This document shows, piece after piece, positions 35,102 to 38,141 of a stretch of 38,141 bases of DNA. The notes under the pieces are model-generated. The model did no database searches, was not told the origin of the DNA, and was given only the letters and a program-made list of their open reading frames with translations. The stretch is from Planctomycetia bacterium. GTDB lineage: Bacteria; Planctomycetota; Planctomycetia; Pirellulales; UBA1268. The first letter of the stretch is position 1. Every line of letters begins with the position of its first letter. The position numbers and the translations under genes were made by a program. The stretch is taken from assembly GCA_021414115.1 (NCBI GenBank), contig JAIOPD010000051.1:1-38141 (forward strand). Direction: 5' to 3'.

Positions 35102-36568
35102 CTACCGCGACCTGCGGCTCGTGGTTCCCAACATCGTTTGCAGCGCGAACAGAATCAGAAAGGCGGTCCACCCCAGTCTCGCCGGCGTCGTGCCGCGAAG
35201 CAGGCTCGCGAAACGCTCGGGGTCGATGCTCCGCACCACGTCCATCGCCCAGCCAAAGGCGAGGCCGACCGGCACGGCAAGGAAGAGCGCCTGCGTCGTG
35301 ATCCCGACGAGTCTCGGCAGCCCGATCTCCTTCAGGATCTTCATTCCCCACGCCCCCGCCTCGACCGCCGGCTGAATCGTGAAGTCCGAGACACCTGACA
35401 GGGTCGACGACCGCTCCGCTGCCCCCGACCCCGCAGCGGTCGGCAACGGCGGCGGCCGAATGGCGTCGCGAGATCGGGCGGCGGTCGAATCCAAGGCGGG
35501 CACCCCCTTGGAAAAAGCCCCTTGTCCCTCCGGCAGCCAGGGACGCAGCCGCTCGACCACCTCTGCCGCCGAGCCGATCCGTCCGGCTGACGACTTCACC
35601 ATCATGTCTTCGATCACTTTGCAGAAGGCGTCACTGAGGTGCGGCGCGAGCAGCCGCACGGAATCGGGAGTCTCGGTCAGATGCCGGTGCATCTTCTCCT
35701 TGCGGCTCCCTCCCGGAAACGGCACGCGGCCCGTCACGGCGTAGTAGGCCGTGCAGCCGAGCGCGTAGATGTCGGCAGACGGCCCTACGTCGTCGGGCAT
35801 CCGGATTTGCTCGGGGGCGATGTAGTCCATCGTGCCGACGATGCGGCCGATCCGTGACGATTCCTCCTCCAGTTGCGAGCCGGCGAGGCCGAGATCGAGC
35901 ACCTTCACGCGGCCGTCCTGCATGACCAGCAGGTTGCCCGGCTTCACGTCGCGGTGCACGAGCCCCTGATCGTGCGCATGGGCGAGCCCGCGGGCCGCCT
36001 GCGCGATCACCGAGGCCGCCGCCGCCTCGCCGAGCGGGCCATGCGTCTGCACGTGCTGCTTGAGATCCATGCCAGGCACGAGCTCGGTGACGAGATAGGA
36101 GACCATCGCGTCATAGCCGGCGTCATAGGCCCGCACCAGATTTTCATGGTCGAGCCTGCCGAGCATCCGCATCTCGCGCCGAAACGCTGCTTCGGACTCG
36201 GGCGTCGACTTGGCCCGCGGCAAGACCTTCACGGCCACCTCGCGGCCCATCATCGCGTGCTCGGCACGAAACACCTGCCCCATACCCCCCTTGCCGATCT
36301 CGTCGAGCACGGTGTATTGGCCGAGCCGGAAGCGGCGGCGGCCAGCCAGCATCTCGCGAGCTTGAAACGGGGTCAGCAGCCCCTGCGAGACGAGCCGCTC
36401 CGATACCGCACGGTCCCAAGCCTCGGGATCGGCGGTCCGTGCATCGATCACGAGACCGATCTCTTTCTCCGCCGCCGCGAGCTGGGCGTCGTCAAGCAGT
36501 CCGCTCGCCACGGCCGTGTCGTGAAACCGCAGGCGCTCGGAACGGTGCTGGGCGGCAGGCTTGGTCAT
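35102..36568 (-). CDS. Hanks-type Ser/Thr protein kinase with C-terminal membrane helices
   Basis: A 488-aa protein. An N-terminal helical region (about 1-82) contains a segment DRAVSERLVSQGLLTPFQAREML, common ahead of planctomycete kinases. The kinase domain (about 85-345) has glycine loop IGKGGMGQVF (91-100), Lys114, HRDVKPGN (205-212), DLG instead of DFG (225-227) and APE (251-253). A Pro/Ser-rich linker follows, then two helices at about 420-442 and 464-482, so the enzyme is membrane-anchored with the kinase cytosolic. DLG is frequent in active planctomycete kinases. It lies 44 nt after the pseudouridine synthase stop on the same strand, so they may be co-transcribed. Substrates unknown. 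Confidence 0.93.
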   Translation of the reverse strand: MTKPAAQHRSERLRFHDTAVASGLLDDAQLAAAEKEIGLVIDARTADPEAWDRAVSERLVSQGLLTPFQAREMLAGRRRFRLGQYTVLDEIGKGGMGQVFRAEHAMMGREVAVKVLPRAKSTPESEAAFRREMRMLGRLDHENLVRAYDAGYDAMVSYLVTELVPGMDLKQHVQTHGPLGEAAAASVIAQAARGLAHAHDQGLVHRDVKPGNLLVMQDGRVKVLDLGLAGSQLEEESSRIGRIVGTMDYIAPEQIRMPDDVGPSADIYALGCTAYYAVTGRVPFPGGSRKEKMHRHLTETPDSVRLLAPHLSDAFCKVIEDMMVKSSAGRIGSAAEVVERLRPWLPEGQGAFSKGVPALDSTAARSRDAIRPPPLPTAAGSGAAERSSTLSGVSDFTIQPAVEAGAWGMKILKEIGLPRLVGITTQALFLAVPVGLAFGWAMDVVRSIDPERFASLLRGTTPARLGWTAFLILFALQTMLGTTSRRSR

Positions 36569-36612
36569 GGCAACGAAAGTCTACCAACGAGCAGTGGCCG
36601 GTCGTTGGCCGA

Positions 36613-37335
36613 TCACGAGCCGGCGCGACCACGAAACAGACTCGGAAAGACATCCTTCCACACCGACTCACAGGGCGATTCGAAGGTCATCCGCTTGCCC
36701 GTCGCAGGGTGGGTGATCGTGAGCCGGACGGCATGCAGAGCCAAGCCGCCCGTGCGGCATGGCAACCGGCTGCCGTACAGGCGATCGCCGACGATCGGGC
36801 AGCCGCGGGAGGCGAGCTGCACCCGCAACTGATGGCGGCGGCCGGTGGCGGGTTCGAGCTCGACGAGCGAGACCTCCCCTGCCCTGCGGGTGACCCGGGC
36901 CTTGGACAGCGCCACCCGCGGTACGCCGTCGCCGCCATCCTCGCGAGCCGCGGCAGCGGGGTGGATCTCCGACGCCCGTTCCCCGGGATGCCGTGAAATG
37001 GCGTCGTGCCACTCGATCCACGTGCCGAGCGGGGCCGGAAATCGCCCTGTTACGACGGCCGCGTAGGCCTTGTCGACCGTCCGCTCCCGGAACTGCTCGG
37101 CGAGGCTCGCGGCCGCGGTCGGCGTCTTGGCGATGACGACGACCCCGGAAACCGGTGCGTCGAGCCGACTGACGATGCCGACAAACGCAGCTTGGCCGAA
37201 GCGGCGTTTCAAGGCGGTAAACACGCTCGCTTCCCCCTGGGCCGCGTTTGCGGTCGGCAGGCCGGCGGGCTTGACCACGGCAATCAGATGGTCATCCTCG
37301 AAGAGGACTTCGATGCCGCGAACGGGAGCTTTCAT
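36613..37335 (-). CDS. RluA-family pseudouridine synthase
   Basis: A 240-aa protein. The catalytic motif is SRLDAPVSG with the nucleophilic Asp, equivalent to HRLDxxTSG of the family. It is followed by DKAYAAVVTG, KARVTRR and the C-terminal ELEPATGRRHQLRVQLASRGCPIVGDRLYG, all classic for RluA/RluC/RluD. No S4 domain is present, as in RluA or TruC. It converts uridine to pseudouridine in rRNA or tRNA; the exact target cannot be read. Its ATG (37335-37333) interlocks with that of the divergent Maf gene, so its ribosome-binding region lies within maf; that region has no strong Shine-Dalgarno. Confidence 0.92.
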   Translation of the reverse strand: MKAPVRGIEVLFEDDHLIAVVKPAGLPTANAAQGEASVFTALKRRFGQAAFVGIVSRLDAPVSGVVVIAKTPTAAASLAEQFRERTVDKAYAAVVTGRFPAPLGTWIEWHDAISRHPGERASEIHPAAAAREDGGDGVPRVALSKARVTRRAGEVSLVELEPATGRRHQLRVQLASRGCPIVGDRLYGSRLPCRTGGLALHAVRLTITHPATGKRMTFESPCESVWKDVFPSLFRGRAGS

Positions 37336-37948
37336 GAGTCAAGGGTCGCCGAGGACGATCGTGCTTGCAAGTCGTTCGCCGCGACGGCTGCAACTGGCCA
37401 GAGCGGAGGGCTGGAACGTGACGGTCGTGGCCGCTCCGGAAGAGGCCGAATCCGGGGCACCACCCCAGGCACACGACGAAACGCTCGGCGACTATGTCCG
37501 TCGGCTGGCCAACGCCAAGGCCCAGGCAGTGGCCGCGATGGGTGTGAGCGGCACGATCCTCGCCTGCGACACGCTCAGCGAGGTCGATGGCGAACCCCTG
37601 GGCAAGCCCGTGGATCGCGACGATGCCCGTAGCATGCTGCAAAAGCTCTCCGGCCGCCGGCATCGGGCGATATCGGGGGTCTGCCTCTGGCGCCCCCCTC
37701 ACCATCCACCGCTCACCCGTGAGGCGGAAAGCATTCTGGAAATGGGACCGCTCACCGACGACTTCCTCGAGTGGTATCTCGAGAGCGGGATGTGGCAGGG
37801 CAAAGCCGGTGCCTGCGGATTCCAGGACGAGCGTCTGCCACTGCGGCTCGTGTCAGGGAGCCCTTCAAATGTCGTCGGCCTCCCGCTCGAACTCGTTCGG
37901 GAGATGCTCGCGGATCTCGACCGCCGACTGGGCGATGTCGCCCTCTAG
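37334..37948 (+). CDS. maf: Maf-family nucleotide pyrophosphatase
   Basis: A 204-aa protein from ATG 37334. The open frame runs upstream to 37070, but that part is antisense to the pseudouridine synthase, and homology begins at IVLASRSPRR. Motifs: LASRSPRR (Maf signature), LACDTLSEVDGEPLGKP (acidic catalytic region), and the C-terminal GKAGACGFQDE plus GSPSNVVGLPLELV. Maf proteins hydrolyse non-canonical or modified NTPs and prevent their incorporation. GGGAG at 37323-37327, inside the first codons of the divergent gene, is 6 nt before the ATG. The stop codon overlaps the left inverted repeat of the element that follows. Confidence 0.93.
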   Translation: MSQGSPRTIVLASRSPRRLQLARAEGWNVTVVAAPEEAESGAPPQAHDETLGDYVRRLANAKAQAVAAMGVSGTILACDTLSEVDGEPLGKPVDRDDARSMLQKLSGRRHRAISGVCLWRPPHHPPLTREAESILEMGPLTDDFLEWYLESGMWQGKAGACGFQDERLPLRLVSGSPSNVVGLPLELVREMLADLDRRLGDVAL

Positions 37949-38126
37949 AGCGCATCCAGTCGAAGTGTAGCGTCGTGTTGGCAAGCCAGGACGGGGAGGC
38001 GACGGGAGGGTCGGCACACGCTCGACGAGCGTCGGCGATCCTGCCGCCGCGAGAATCCGAAGGACCGCGAAGCGGCGACTTTTGGCCCCCCGAGCCGGCA
38101 AAACACCAAAGTCGAATGCGCTCTAC
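37946..38126. repeat. 181-bp element with 10-bp perfect terminal inverted repeats
   Basis: TAGAGCGCAT (37946-37955) and ATGCGCTCTA (38117-38126) are exact inverted copies; GTCGA also recurs in inverted order just inside both. The interior contains a small hairpin (ACGCTC/GAGCGT) and a CGCCGC/GCGGCG pairing, with no coding frame of note. The shape suggests a MITE or dispersed palindromic repeat. The left repeat includes the maf stop codon TAG. Confidence 0.45.
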
Positions 38127-38141
38127 CGCTGAGCAGCGAGG

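Noticed and set aside
1-38141. CRISPR array
   Set aside because: No regularly spaced repeats of 24-40 nt with unique spacers were seen on either strand.

Overview
The window is high-GC bacterial DNA with weak Shine-Dalgarno use and reads as a planctomycete chromosome, most likely Pirellulales or a close relative. This is inferred from gene content: a MoxR/DUF58/BatA/VWA/DUF4175-type cluster, a very large secreted PQQ-propeller protein, a lysine-rich HU-like protein, a PEP-CTERM protein, two Hanks-type Ser/Thr kinases (one with a WD40 tail), a MauG-like di-haem peroxidase and a beta-barrel protein resembling DUF6268. No marker gene fixes the genus.

Layout. (1) 360-16621, minus strand: one long probable operon of eight genes. 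In transcription order it encodes a 1546-aa PQQ-propeller protein, a secreted prenyltransferase/squalene-cyclase-repeat protein, MoxR ATPase, DUF58, BatA-like VWA protein, a second membrane VWA protein, a DUF4175-like membrane protein and a secreted coiled-coil protein. The genes overlap or lie at most 55 nt apart. The MoxR/DUF58/VWA core is a known type of envelope chaperone or insertion module, but its client here is unknown. (2) 17044-19726, plus strand: HU-like protein with a clear intrinsic terminator, a SAM methyltransferase, then a PEP-CTERM exported protein behind a structured leader with a 14-bp terminator. (3) 19802-24753: an HlyD / two-ATPase-plus-permease / permease efflux operon with the yhiI-rbbA-yhhJ architecture. 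(4) 24847-30761: a membrane Ser/Thr kinase with a WD40 sensor tail, converging with 17-nt overlap on a di-haem cytochrome c peroxidase; then a secreted beta-barrel-like protein. (5) 31152-33065: glucose-6-phosphate dehydrogenase fused to a C-terminal cyclic-nucleotide-binding domain, the most unusual protein in the window. (6) 33448-34791: a transposon graveyard with remnants of four IS families (ISL3, IS21, IS3, IS91). It includes a 458-bp internally deleted IS21 element with both ends and only the DNA-binding head of its transposase. (7) 34931-37948: tRNA-Phe(GAA), a second Ser/Thr kinase, an RluA-type pseudouridine synthase and Maf; the last two are divergent with start codons interlocked in a single CATG. 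(8) 37946-38126: a 181-bp segment bounded by 10-bp perfect inverted repeats, MITE-like.

Functionally the window mixes envelope assembly, efflux, signalling and housekeeping genes. The best candidate for something undescribed is the glucose-6-phosphate dehydrogenase/cNMP-domain fusion, which would place entry to the pentose phosphate pathway under a nucleotide second messenger. Second-tier candidates are the attenuator-like leader before the PEP-CTERM gene and the mini-IS21. All assignments come from reading the sequence and translations; no database search was possible.
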